Origin: Sapria himalayana
Lineage: Eukaryota > Streptophyta > Magnoliopsida > Malpighiales > Rafflesiaceae
Assembly (NCBI GenBank): GCA_029783825.1
Contig: JAREIK010000343.1
Span: 3,515,001 to 3,579,000, forward strand
Direction of reading: 5' to 3'
Length of the DNA stretch: 64,000 bases
Shown here: one piece after another, positions 13,801 to 28,800 of the stretch
Layout: every line of letters starts with the position of its first letter
Numbering within the stretch: the first letter of the stretch is position 1
The notes under the pieces: generated by a model
What the model saw: only the letters and a program-made list of their open reading frames with translations
Told to the model about the DNA's origin: nothing
Databases searched by the model: none
Translations under genes and position numbers: made by a program

Positions 13801-16800
13801 ATTCCTCAAATGTCAGATATCATTCCTTGCCCCCACTTAAATTCTCACTCCACATTTCAATTATTGTAAAGAATGCTATCCCATGTGTAAAAGATGGTCT
13901 CATATTAATTTCTTAGAATATTTCTTTTCTTTTTGATTTTTTATCCTTACAATTATTTTATGCCTTTTTACATTTTAATTATTAAACTCATGAGTTATAC
14001 AATAAAGCTTTGAGAAAGAACAAGTGAATATAAACTAAAAAGAGATAAAAATTATAAAGAATCAATTTGAATCTTTTTTAAGTGGGTCTACTATTGAAAA
14101 TACTTATTTAGTTGGATTAGTAACCACAAAATTAAAAAATAACAATACTAGATAGAAAATTAGAAATGCATCTATTAAATATAAAATAAGAAAGAACCAA
14201 CTAAAACAATTTGATCATGTCCAATATAAACCTCCTAGTACACTAATTAGGAAGTATGAGACTATTTAAGTAGAGAAAAAACAAATAAATAGTTGGCCTA
14301 TATGTATTTGTTCTGATACACATTAATAGAGGTATCAAATATATCATGTCAAGCTAGAACGACCTAATTTTTGTGCCCCAAACCTAGCCATTTCAACTTA
14401 CTAGACAGGCATTGCCAAATGACTCACTAGCAACTAGGGTAGGGTCACATGTAAATCCAACACAACCCAGGTACTAAGCACGACACAAACCCTAACTAGC
14501 CTAGGTTCTATCTAGGCTAGCCCTCATTAGGTCATGGCTAGCCCGAGTCCACTCGAAGCATATATGATTCAAGCACATGCTAGCATAGGTTTAGTCCTAG
14601 CTAGCCAAGCTATCACAAAAAGAAAAAAATATCAATGAATCTTTTCTGGTGGAAGTTATACGGAGCATACAAGACTTAAGTTAAACCATAAAGTTTGGGA
14701 AAAATTTACATCTCAACATTCTTAGCCATGAAAATCAAACAGACTACATCTGATGAGTCTCAAACTCAAAATTTACCATTCTTTAACAAAAATATTTATT
14801 ATCACACTAATGCATAACTTCTAATGTATGTGATAGAACTTCTTGAGTGATCAATTATGCCAATATCATTCTCGCTGAACATATTTAGCATTAAAATTAT
14901 TATGAATGCTAGCATATTAGTATTTTTATAGTCACACACAAATATTCTTGGACACAAATAATAATCAACCATGTATTTTATCAACTTGTAAAATATTAGA
15001 TTTATAACAATTTATCAAATTATCTAGTTATCCCAGAAAAATATCATCAACTCCAGTGAAGAATAAGCATATGTTTTCCAATAAAGTGAATTTTACTAAA
15101 TTCATATATAATTTTATACTTAAACTTTTGTGCTAATCAGAAAATAAAGGTTTGCAACTTAATTTTTTAGGGAGACAATGTTACCTCCAAAAAATATATA
15201 AAATCCAATGGCATATCTCTCTTCTATGATCACATGTGTCATGCTAGAATCTGAGTAGGCATCTACTCAACTATGTCTATGATCTCTGAAACAAATCAAA
15301 CAGCTTGAAATTCTTTTTCATCTTAACATGTATAAAAATCCAAAAAACTATTAATATATGAATATCTGTGAGAATTCAAAACCAACTAACTATAAAAATG
15401 ACATAAGTGATATATAGTAAGAATAGTAAATATTAAATAATAAAATTATCCTATAATTCTCCTACATCAAGAAGAATCAACTAGGGTATCAAATTTGATG
15501 GACAAATTTACACTCTGATTAAGTGACAAGTCGATTAGTGTCTATACCAACATGTCAAGCAAAGATACAATATTTAGTAAATTATAACGTATATTCCCCA
15601 AAAAAAGGAAAATCATACCTCATAAATAAACAATATCAATACCCATAGTGTACCTAGGATGGCCCAAATCTTTCATTTGAAATTTTTTACAAAAACAACT
15701 TCAATGAAAATATATCAAACTAATAATCACTAATAATAAGAATATTATTAATATATATTACTAACAATACATATTATCCATATAATTCATATTTAATAAA
15801 ATAAGAATAATATAATATACATTTCATAAATTCAAAAATAATTACTCATAAAGAAAAATAGTTAAATTATGGCCTAAGAGATAACTTACGATCATAAATA
15901 GATTTCTATAATTTACAAACCATATTTATACCACCTAAGTACGTAAAACATGGTGATTGATACATAAATATCCCATCTACAAGATCAATGTGAAAAAACT
16001 TATTTATGACTATAGAATAAATAGTCTATCCACATATAAAATTTAAGAACACAAAACAATAACTCTCTATAATAAAACTCATATAAACAATAGTATTATA
16101 TAATAGACAAATCTTATTAGGATATCTAACTAATTGAGTATTCCAATCAATATAAAATAAAAATGAAAAATTATAATAAAGCTAAAAAGAAACTATAATA
16201 TCACTCCACCCCCAAACCCCGATAAGTTGATGCGTACAAGTCAAAAATACTAAATACATAGGAAAGAAGTGAGATATATTGAAAGCCTTCATAAAAATAT
16301 TTGTTAACTACTTAATTATCTAAATATATATCATGGAAATCAATTCCACATAAATTCTCTCTTTGGAAAAAAAAATATACTACCTTTATATACTTTATTT
16401 GCTCATTGAAACACTAGACTCAATGCTACATGTCTCATTATCTGACTATCACAATTAAAAATAATAGGAAAAATAATGAAGACTCAATATTTTCAATAAG
16501 GTATCTGATCAAAAATATCTCACATATGACAAGATTATCTTCAAAAAAAAATATAAAACTTTGTCGGATATCTCATCTCTGTGCAAACTGGTGATCAACT
16601 CGAACTTGAATACCTAGTTAACAACAACTACCCTTGATCACTAAAATAGATCTCTAGCCCTATAGAAATCTTTACATATCTTAGTATGCAAATAACTGTC
16701 TAAATAAATTTAACAAAAAAAAAAATCTAAACAAAATATAATTATACTAACTATATGTATTATATCTGATCAAGTAATAATCACATAATTAATTTTTTAT

Positions 16801-19800
16801 ATAATTCAGGAATATCAAATATGCACCATAGGCCTATTATGTTTATCATTCACTCTATCATATTGTTATGATGAAATCTTACCTACTCTGACCTCGAGGC
16901 CCTGAGGCCTATATATTGGTCGAGAGACAAAATTTTCATACAACTCTTGTAATTAATAGAATCAACAATAGAAATTGCATCGAAAATAAAATCAATATAT
17001 GAATCAATAAAAATATCTAATAAACAACAACCAAAATTTTAACATGTGTAAGAATAACAAGAACATACCTCTTTTATGGCAAGCTAATATCTTTCCAAGA
17101 ACAATTCATTTCTATACTAAGAATATATATAAGTCTCTCAAAATCATTCAACTAGAATTGTGACTAAAAATACTCATTGGATTTAGTGATTCTCAACTCA
17201 TTATCTCGCATAACTAAAATATCATCCACATATACAATAATCAAAATCACATTACCAGCAAACCTCCTCCAGAAAAACAAAAAAAATTTATAATACACAA
17301 ATAAAAATCAAATGAGATGACTGACTATAAAAATCTCACAAATCAAGTACTTTGTGACTGCTTCAAGCCATGTAATATCTACTACAATATGCAAATTTTG
17401 TCAGATAATCTTGCTCTAAACCTAGGTAGCAGCTCCATATAGAGGCCATATTAGCCTTAACAAACCTCCTCCTCAAGATCACTATGAAGAAAGATATTCT
17501 TTACATCTAAATCATAAATATCATTTAAGCTATCAAAAAGAAAGTACTCTGATAGTCCATACCAATTATCTGATTGTATCCTCTCACTATAAGTCTTATT
17601 TTAAAATAATCTATTTTCTCACATAGGCATATCTTTGTAGTGAATACCCACATGAACCAAGAACAAACCTTCTCATAAGGTAGCAAAAGTAGTTTCCAAG
17701 TTTTATTAAAATAAATGATATATATCTCTTCCAACATAATTCAATGTTAGCTCAAATGATAAAATATCTTAGGAGGAAACCTAGATATAATAATATCATC
17801 AAGAAAAATAATAAAAAAATAAAAAAATAAAAAAGATATGTATATGATAATACATATGAGAAGTACAACTCATTTGTTCCCTCTGGTAAGAGATCAAACT
17901 CATATCTGATATGAGCAAACTATGTATATCTTCTTCCTAGCATAAATCCTAATTCATGAGTGGTCAAGTCTCATAATCTCTAACTCATCATGAGTTTAAA
18001 CTAAAATAGACTCATTAGTTATTATCATTTAGACTCTAGAAAGATTTCATCTCATTGAGAATCACGCTATTTCTAGAGTCACCGTAATATTTACTTTTTT
18101 TGATAAATCAACAAGATATATATTTATTAGTATGTAGAATGATTTCATAAGAATATTATCAAGATATAGAACAAGTTTAGAAGTGGCGTATGAATGACTC
18201 TTTATCCTAACATAAGATCTAACTATCAATATTGAGGTGTACACAAAATAACAAATCCAAACCTATCTCATGGACTCTTCTTCCTAAATTTTGTATAAAA
18301 TGACCCGTACTTTAAAAAAAATAATATTAACACTTAATAAAATCAATCTCATATGAAAAATATTTATGTATTATTAAAGCATTGAAGTATCCAAGGAAGA
18401 TCGTAAACAAAGCAAATACTCCTAAAAACACTAGAAGGCAGACTCAACAATCTTTATATGTAATTTAAGATCTAAAAGAATATACATTAAAAAAAATAAA
18501 AAAGAACATCTAATTAATGAAGCAATATATTTAAAATAACCTCTCTAAAAATAGTTTAAAATATTCTTTCCAAATGAGTGTACTGGTCATCTCAAACATA
18601 TGCATATTCTTCTTTTTGGCGACTTCATTTTGAAAATATATGCAATCATAAAAAGTTTAATATACACTTTCATGATTCATATAGTAAATATTAAATCTGT
18701 GACATGTATTTTATGCATTGTCACATCTTAATTTTTTAATCTTTTTATCAAATTACTTTTTTATTATTTTATGAAATATCTAAAAAATCAAAATTATATA
18801 TAATTTCATGACAGAAAAAAAAATCATGTATATAACGAGCAGTCATTAATAAAGATAATCAAGCAACAAGAGTCTTTCCAATCATATCTCCATTAGATTC
18901 CCACATATCTAAATGTATCATATCAAATAAGTTTCTAGTCACATTAAGCTAGCAGATATGATAAGAAACTCTATTATATTTTTTTAACTGACATGTTTCA
19001 TACTAAAAAATATAAATATCCCTAAGACTGGGATATAATATTTTCAACTTGGTCAATAATAAATGACCAAGTTAAGAATGCACAATTAAAAGATAAAATA
19101 TATTCAAACATCCAGGAAGAAATAGTGAAATACTATCATAAGATAGAAAAGATAAAATTTAGCATGTTCAATTTCAAATTAAATATTTCACAATTTTTTA
19201 ATCTTACAAATAAATATTAATAGATAAAAAAAATTAAATTAAAATTAAATTACATAGAAAGTTAACTCATTAGAAACATACCAGTTGGATAATCCAAAAT
19301 AAATATAATATGATCAAGAAACAAAGAACTGACCTAGATATTATTATGTCCAATAATTTTAGAAGATTTGTTAATGACAAATAATATTTTCAAAATATAA
19401 AAAAAAATAATAATAAACATACAGTGATTATATGTGAAATGAATACTACCTATTATATCAATATTCCATGAATCAAAATAATGAATATAAGTGATAAAAT
19501 CAATACATGGGAGAAAAGAAGTGTTTATTGTTAGCTTATAGAAAAATTTTATATACCTCTCTCATATAAATATCATGATGGATGAGCTATGTAATAACCC
19601 CTAGATGACTATGTATAGCACTCTCGATATCTTCTTTAAAAATAATATCTAACTATTATCTTTGGTAAAATTCTCATTCGTATACAAATATTATGACAAT
19701 CTCTTTTCATACTCAATATGCTAAAATGAGATTTTCCAAAAACATATTTTTGAAAGGTGGAAAAAAATCTGCCCCCCTCCCCAAATGAACAGTAAACGCT

Positions 19801-22800
19801 AATTTGAGAGGTTCCCTCAAAACCCTAAATTGAGCAAAATAAAAAATTTAAATTGATCAAGAAAAAAACATAATTGATATGCACTTTAAATTAACACCAA
19901 AATTGGCCCAAACCCTTAAGTTAAGTTGGGTTTTCCAAATCAATTTTTATACCACAAACATGCCACCACTACACAATTAGTGTGTCCTATCTCCCTCATG
20001 ACATAAACACAGTGAGCATCCTTGCCCTCTCGTCACACATTCTGTGCAATAAAAAAAATTGTGGCACACAAAACTATGCACCCTTCTCTATCCCTTAAAT
20101 TGTGTACATGCACTATGTTACTACAATGTACATATTTTTCTCTCTAGGGTTTGTATCCTTAATCCATAAACATATCCTAGAGTTTATTTATCATAAAGAA
20201 TTGCACTAGTATCATGTAAAATTTAGAAACACAAAATAATAATAGCTTTCAATAATAAATCTCACATAAATAATATGATTAGATAACAAGCAAAGCCTAC
20301 TGTCACAACCCACAAGTTGGGGACTCCTATCAACACAACATAAAAAAGAAAAAATATAATAATGCTAAAAAAATTACATGTGAAAAACAACCAAAAATAA
20401 TTATATAATAGTCATAATTATCATTTTGATTACATAAAGAAAAATATTTTAATAATTCACATCATAAATCTAAATAAATCATCTCGCTACCAATTTAATC
20501 TTTAGTCGATCGATATTTCTTTTAGATATAGTCTTCATTGTATACACTCACATGTCACTTAGTTCATCTAACATAATATATCATCATCCTATATGACTAA
20601 GTATCTTGGTAAGAATTTTTGAAATCTAATAAATATCAAAAGAAAACAAAAATTTAAAATATATAATTTCATAATAAATATAAATAATTACATATACCAA
20701 AGAATATTAGGTCAAACACATTCTTAGTTCCTTCAATAAAGCAATCGGAACAACCAAATCGATACTCTAAACTAGTATACTAGATCAATTAATATAAAAA
20801 ATAAATTGATTGGAAAATATTATAATCACATTTGTCTAATCTATACATTTAGATCGAGATCAACAAGTCTTCTAATCATAATGTCTTTTTAGATAGCCAC
20901 ACATCATGCCTTGTGAGACTCACTAAAAAATTCCCCCACTCACACTACCAAAAACCTCAACAAAACCATGATCCAATTATGTACCAAGAGATGTCACATC
21001 ATGATCCTCATGATCAATCATGATGATAGTATAAAATATAAAAATAAATCTAGTTGTCACTTTGTGAGTAATAAATGAACCTAGTAAAGATCATATCACT
21101 ACAACATTTAAAGATATATTTTCTTAATTTTATTTTTTAAAAAAGAATTTATTCTCAAAGAATATCATACTTATATTCAAAATAATCATGCTAGTTTCTA
21201 GAGAATACAACTTATAGCCTTCTAAGTACTACACACTTCATAGCAAGTTAGATCATTTTTCTCTATCAAGAAAGAGATTCTAAACAAAATAAGTATACCC
21301 AAAAAATTTTGAAGTAATATAGATAATCTTTATCTTTAATACATTAGATGATATAGAATGCGACCTAAGACAAAAAATGATATTGTATTAATCAAAAAAT
21401 TAAGGGTTAATATTATTTTTTCTCAAAAAATATTAAGGGTTAATATTTTATTTAATAGAAGTATCCTAATCATTTTAATTAAATATAAGTTCTTTCTTTT
21501 AGCATTTCCATTTAGCACATGAGTGTCTGTATAAAATGTCTAATGAATCATTTCATATTCCTCAAAAAAAAAAAACAAGGCTAATATGAAATATATTATA
21601 AAAATATTATAATTTCCTAATAATTTAATACTACATTCAAACTATAATTTTATTATTTAATAAAATATAAAAATTTAATAAAAATAGATAAAATATGAGA
21701 TATTCTTTTATAAATAGATAATCAAGTATATCTAATATAATCATAAACAAACATAACAAAATATCTCAAATGATAGTATGCAAATAATTCTACAGAATTC
21801 CAAAATATCTAAATTAATTAGAAATAGGTCCTAACTAATCCCGTGATTTGTAAGGTACTCCTTGTTAAAAATGTCACCTTGCACAAGGCACATTTGTAAG
21901 GTGTACCATTCAAAACTGAGAGAAACCATTGAGAATCCTCTATTATATAAGCTACTAAAATTCCTACAAGCACTATAGTGAGATGAAATCCAAACTTATT
22001 TTAGTATATATCACTTAAACTCATTTTTGAATATAATGAGAATATCAATTATGCATATTGTTAAAATGATATTATTTTCTTGACACATGGCATGTTATTA
22101 GCGTATGGTTTAAAAAGTTTTCTAGAACCTTTGTTAACATACCCTTTATATACTTCAACATTTGATAACAAAGAATTTTTTAAGTATCAGGCCTTTTTAG
22201 AACATCTTTAACTTTATTAAAAGTAGAGTTTTAGTTAATAGAACTCCATGAAAATACTTATGGACTTTTTCAATGTCTACTAAATGTCCATTAAACATTA
22301 CTTATCACATCTAATTCCCAATCTCCTCATTTGGCATTAGTGATGACAGTAATTTTTCTTTTCAAAAATGCCAATATTGTAAAGAATCATGAGATTGTGA
22401 AAGCAACAATGCAGAACATAAAAATAAGAGAGAAAGCCAGAGAATAGGAAAAAAAAACAGGTGTTTTTAGACAAAACTACACAGAATGTGCATCATTGAG
22501 GCATTTATATTTTGTATGATAAGAAATAAGCACAAAACATGTCTGATAAAAATAAAAGTACCAATGATAGCCATTTTTGATTAAGTAATGAGCTTCATTT
22601 TGTAGTGAGATCCTAAACTGTTATCCATGAATTTGGTCATCGGCAATAAATCAGTGTTCTTGGTTGTTGAAAGTAGATGAATGTTTATCAATTAGTGTTC
22701 ATGGTCAATTGCTGGATAATGGTGTGGTAATTTGGGACCATATTTCATTCCTATAGCTAAGTGTATTGCTTGGTATACCAACAATGAAGCAGTAACATCA

Positions 22801-25800
22801 ATAAATAAGATTATACCCAATTTTAAAATATAAAAATATAAGACGAGACATTTTTGTATTATTGAGACGAGACGTAAGCCTCAAGGCATTAAGACATAAA
22901 ATTTTTAAGCATCACAATATAGAATTAATTAATATTTTAAAATATATATAATAAAATAATATAAATAAGAAAAATAAATTAATAAATAATATAAAATATT
23001 TTATAATTAATAATATTTATTAATTTGATAATTTATCAAATTATCAAATTAAAATAATATTAAAATTTAATAAATTTAAAATTTAAATTAATTAAATTCT
23101 CTCCTTTTATTTTATTTTTAATTTAATAATATTTATTAATTAATACTATTATTAAATTTTAATAAATTTAATATTAAATAAATATATTAATTTGCCCTTG
23201 CATCTCGTTCCTCTCCCTCGCCCCTCCTTTGCTCCACGAAAAGCTTGAAGGAGCTCCGTTGAGCTCCATCGTGGAGCTTGCGTGGAGGTCTATAAAGCTT
23301 GACAATTTTTTTAACACCTTGAGGCATTTACGAACACCTCGCCTTGAGGCGCACATCATGGCATTAAAAAATAATTTTTTAAAACTGATTATACTCAGCA
23401 TACAAGGCTCTCACGTAGTATTTGATCTAGAAAATATTAATATATCAACATTCTTACTCATATAAATCAGAAAAGTTAAGTATGATGAATCTCAATCCCA
23501 AAACTTATCATCCTTTTATAAATATATTTGTCACTACACCAAGACAGAACCTCTACCAATAATTATTAGATACATAGATTTGTAGTATCATACTTGGTAT
23601 ACCATATATTATTCCTTTATGTTTGTTGAAATCCTCAATATAACTAGTCTCCACTTTTCCACAATACATTTAAACTAAGCAAGGGCTATAATGCATCAAT
23701 CTCAATGTCCAACTATAACTCATCCACAAGAAAACTCATATTATAATGCAAAGCTCAAAGTCGTTAAGGACTATGCATCTAATTTCCAAATATGAGTTTG
23801 GAACAAGAATGGAGATTGTAGCCCTGCATTTAAGGAGAGCATAAATTTATGACAAGTTGAAACTTGAAACTACATAATCTTCCATGACTGACGCAAAAAG
23901 AAATCATTTTTCAAATAATCAAAATGCTGCAGACCTAGCAGTGACATCACTACTAGGTTTGGAGATGAGCAGTAAATGGTTTTCTAATCTCTTGTCTGCA
24001 TTACATTATCCAATAAATCTTCAGTAACACTCTAGATGGCATTAAAAAAAAAGATAAATTTGGTGAAAGATGAACATAAATAAAAAAAAACAATGTGCAT
24101 TATTAGTTCCAATAGACATGCCCATTATGACACACAAATATGCTACTAAAAACTGTTTGCATCAAGTTGTTACAAAAATAGTAGAAACAGTTTCTAGTAA
24201 CATCCTAGAAAAAGGACTAGTTTCATTGAAAAATAGCAGGATTGATAGATGAGAAAGAACCCATCATATATTGATTACAGAAGTCAAACAAATAACCCAA
24301 AAGAGAAGACATATGAAAGAAAAAATTAATTGATTGGTATCCAACAAAGGTGAAGACTCATTTGATTATGTATTCCTTAATTCAGCAAAGAATCACAGAT
24401 TTCATGCCTATAATCTCTTCAGTTACAGCTGTATATTAACCTGGTCAATTTAGAGGTGTCAACCGACACGGGCGGCATGGCACGGTCCAGAACCATATCT
24501 GGTCACAGATCATGATGTCCCATGACACAGCTCGTACCGTGCTAGGCCGACACGAGTCATGCCTCATGCCGGACTAAGCACGAATCATGTATATGGCCTA
24601 GGGGCATAGTCCACCAACTCAGGGGCTCAGAAGTCAGGACCGGCTATAGGTCACAGGTCGAGTCCCACGTCGAGTGATAGCCAAACGAGATAGGTTATTT
24701 TTTTTCAAAAACAAATCCAGCCATGTAAAGCTAGATCTTGCTTACTTGGCCAATTGCAATTGACTAGTCATGTAAGCAGACCACCCATTGCATTATCACA
24801 CAAAAAATTCCAACAGGAACAATCCGACACAGTCCAGTACGTCCTTGCACTCAGTCATGCTCCCGTGCTCTGCTGGGCCGACACCCTAGTTCTCGTGCCG
24901 TGCTTAACACGGCACAATGACATGGTCATGCCTCGCTCAAAAGGGTCATGCTATTACTAATGATTGAGGTGATTTCTTTATTTTAACACTCATCCTCAAG
25001 TTTAAGTATGAATGCCAAGGACTCCTAACTTGCCATAATGTGATGGAAATGCAAAGACTTGTCCTAGTAATTTCGTAAATATATCAGTAATTTGCTTTCC
25101 CAATCTCGACATAAGTTGTTTCAATTTTTCCATTTTGAATTCATTCGCATATTGTGTGGCAATCTAACTCAATGTGTTTTGTTTGCTCGGAATACACTAA
25201 GTTTGCCACAATATACATGGCCACCTGATTATCACAAAATAATTTCACAAGTTAAGGGTGTTGAACAAACAAGTCTTGTAAAATATACCTCAACCATGTG
25301 AGCATCCAAGTGATAGCTATCATGGACCTATATTCGCTTCTACACAAGATCTACACACAGTGGCTTGTTTTTTTTTTATTTTCTAGGATACAAGGATTTT
25401 TCTAAGAAATACACAATACCCTATCATTGACTAGCAAGTAGTCAAGCATCCAACCTAATTTGTATCACAATAACCAACTACTTGTATTTGTTCATGTGAT
25501 GGCAAGAATAACTCTTGACTAGGTGTCACTTTTAGATATCAAATAAGGTGATGAACATCAAGATGAGATTTTCTTGGTTGTTACATAAATTGACCGAGGG
25601 TAGAAACAACATATATGAATTCTAGCCTTGTTAAAAGAAGGTAGATTAATTTCCCTATAATTATGTAGTAATGAGTTGGATCCTTGAAGAGATTTCTATC
25701 AGTTGAATTCTAATTAAGATTCGTTTCTATTGACAATTTAGTTAGATTAGCATCAAGTAAAACAATTTCTTGTAATAGGCTCAATAAGTATTTTCGTTGA

Positions 25801-28800
25801 TAGAGAAAAACTTTAGCTTTGAAAAATACAATTTCGATATCAAAAAAAAAAAAAAACTTGAGAAGATTTAGATCTTTAATTCGAAAATGACTTAAAAAAT
25901 TTTTGCAGTCAACAATCATCTCCTCATCATTTCATGTGATAATCATGTCATTGACATAATGTAATATAGTTGTAAACCAGTTATCACGAATCTTGATAAA
26001 CAAAGAATAATCTGTTTGTGATCGTTTAAAACCAACATCACAAATTGAAGATGAAAACTTATGGAACCAACTTTGCGATACTTGTTTAAGAACATATAAT
26101 AATTTATATCATGTGAACAAGAACTTGCAATGAGCAGAAGAGATCTGTGAATAAGAAACATATTGATTAATGAGATATTTGGTGTGAGATATGGAAGAAA
26201 ACATTGTTCCAAAAATAAAAAGGATAGCATGGTTTAATTGGTAATCTCGATAACATGGTGCATCCATCATCATGTGAGATAATAAAGGTATAGATAGTTT
26301 ATTAATGAGGTAACATGTTGTATTTATATCTTGCCCCCAAAAAATTATAAGTGTGCTCGAAATCAAAATATAATGTTTTCACTCTACCACTTCATTTTGT
26401 TGGGGCGTGCAAGTACAAGAATATTGAAAGAAAGTATCATGATCGCGAGAGAAGGAATGCATGAACATGAATTCATTCCCATTGTCACGTTGAGAAGTTT
26501 TATTTTCACAATCGAACGGAATTTTAACCCAAAAACAAAAAAATTGTGAAGATTGTGTCCTACATTTAAAATGCATAAGATGAACTCATGTAAAGTGAGA
26601 ATAATCATACACGATGATCAAAAAATATCTAGCTCTAATATGTGAATCAACTAGATGAGGTCCTCAAATATCAGAAGTAGATTAAATCAAAAGATGCAAC
26701 TGATGAGGTAAAACTAAAATAAAAGGATGAACGAGTTTGTTTGGCTAAGAGTTAAATGTCACAAACATGCTGAGAATCAAAAAACATATCTAAGATGTTC
26801 TACGATAGTTTCTGAAGAGGGATAGGTGAAATATGCCCTAGTTGTTAATATCAAGGATTACAGATAAGATGAACGTTGTGTGGGAGGTGAGGATTCGTGC
26901 TCAGCTTGAGATAGCACAACTAGTTACATTGCTTGCCCAGGCCAATCATCTTCTTCATAACCATGTCTTGCACCACACAAAAATCAAAATAAAAAATTAT
27001 ATTACATCTCAATGCTTGATTAAGCTTGCAAACTAATAATAAAAAAAGCTCAAAATTGTAGGCTAGAAAACAATTTGATAGATCATGTGGAAGCAAATTT
27101 CTACTTAACCACCATTTGGAAATTCAACAAAATTACTATGTATGTCTAATTTGTCATGTGTAAGTGAAAATTTAGATATATGATCTAAATTACAAATCAC
27201 TATGAGTATATCTATAGGCAATCCTTTTTTAAGGTTCAATGGTGTTGGTCTGAATATCATTACTAGCATGCTCATTTCCCTTTGGCTTCACATATTTTCT
27301 ATGTGACTTGTGGCCCGCTAGAAATCCATGTAAATAGAATCAATGATCAACAAGATAGCCATCTCGAACAGAGTGATTGCACTTTAGTAGCTTTCTCAAA
27401 GTTACATTTTCTAGTGCAATGAGAGGTCCATTAGTTTGGAATGTATGGATGGACAGCATTGAATGATAGTTATAATTTAGCTCGAGCATGCAGATGTTTG
27501 CAAAGAACAGGTCAATAACATTTTCTTTGTGAAGCAAAACTATAAGTTGATTGTGCACCTCAATTGTGGGTATTGTGAGCATGCTTCTGACCAGTCCTTC
27601 TGACCAGTCCTCAATTGTGAGTATTGTTCATTCAGCCCCATATGAAATTGCATACCCCTTCTTTTTTCTTGTTCAATAGGGGCCTTCAATCCTCCACAAC
27701 TGCAACATGAAGGCTCTTCATACATAGCCAATTCATCCCTAAGAGCCTTCATTTTAGTATAGTTAGTGGAGACAGATTGTTGTCCCCATAGGTATTAAAG
27801 GTGCGCCTAAATCAGAAGTGCAGGCAAAAGTGCATCACCTAGAGCAAACTGCCACCATTTCTGAAAGGAGCTGGAGGCACCAGAAAAAGAACATCTCGCC
27901 CAGGCATGCTGCGCCTTATCCAACATAGAGATGTGAAGTGAGCCGGGCATCCATAGCAAGACACATGGCATGACCCAAATTAGCCGAGTCAGGCCCAGGA
28001 CCTAACAATCCATAACCATTCCTGAACCGGAACTATGTAAACCAAGACGTGACTCATATCATGTTGGGCTGGAGCTGGCCATGCCTCATGTCAGGCCAAG
28101 AAAAACTCTTGTGCCTGGCCCAATGGCATGCTCCACTGGCATGATGACCTATGATGAGAGATAGGTAGATCACGAGTCACTAGTCATGCCCCACCAAGTA
28201 ACCACAAGGCCAAGTTATAAAAAAACTCTACCACATAAGCCAAGTTCAGCTTACAAAACATATCCATTACATTTTCACATAATGGGGCACCGACATCAAC
28301 GTAAACAAGCACGATTTATCATTGTCATTAACATAAAAAAATATATTGCAATCAAATTGTTTCCAACAATGGGATGCCAGAAATCCAACAGCATTCAGAT
28401 TTCTAGCCTAAAAAAACTAAAAAAAAATTAAAAAAAAAATTAAAAACTAAAAAGAACTTTTAAAAAATTAAAAAAAATAAAAATATATATTTTTTTTATT
28501 CTAAAAAATTTCTATAAATAAAATTATAAAAAATTTATAAATTTCATTCTCATTTCTCTAAATCTCTCTCTCCACTCCTGCAACTCTTTATCCTCTCTTC
28601 TCTTTTGATATTTTTGTTTTTTGTAATTTTTTCATTATTTTTATATTTAATTTATATATATGACAAACATTATGCAAATTGAAACTAAAAATTATAATTG
28701 AGATCAAAAGTTATACAAAGGAAAGTATTTTACAAAAAAATAATTATGATTACAATACATTTTTTTTGTAAGTTTGTTATTAGTGATATTTATAAAATAA

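Larger units (their letters stand above)
15850..20385 (-). mobile_element. Degenerate Copia LTR retrotransposon (minus strand) with LTR remnants
   Basis: Related direct repeats at about 15.85-16.20 kb and 20.0-20.39 kb (shared landmarks aaaatttaagaacacaaaac and aaaatttagaaacacaaaat) look like LTRs. Just inside the 3' LTR, the minus strand reads ggggtttgggggtggag (16203-16219), a polypurine tract, followed by tgatattatag, the probable LTR start. Upstream come an RNase H tail, the reverse transcriptase at 17.1-17.74 kb and a GAG-pre-integrase segment near 18.85-19.0 kb ([24 protein letters not shown]). The order gag, integrase, reverse transcriptase, RNase H is that of Copia. Stops are frequent and LTRs diverged, so it is an old insertion in CCCH intron 1. 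Confidence 0.72.
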
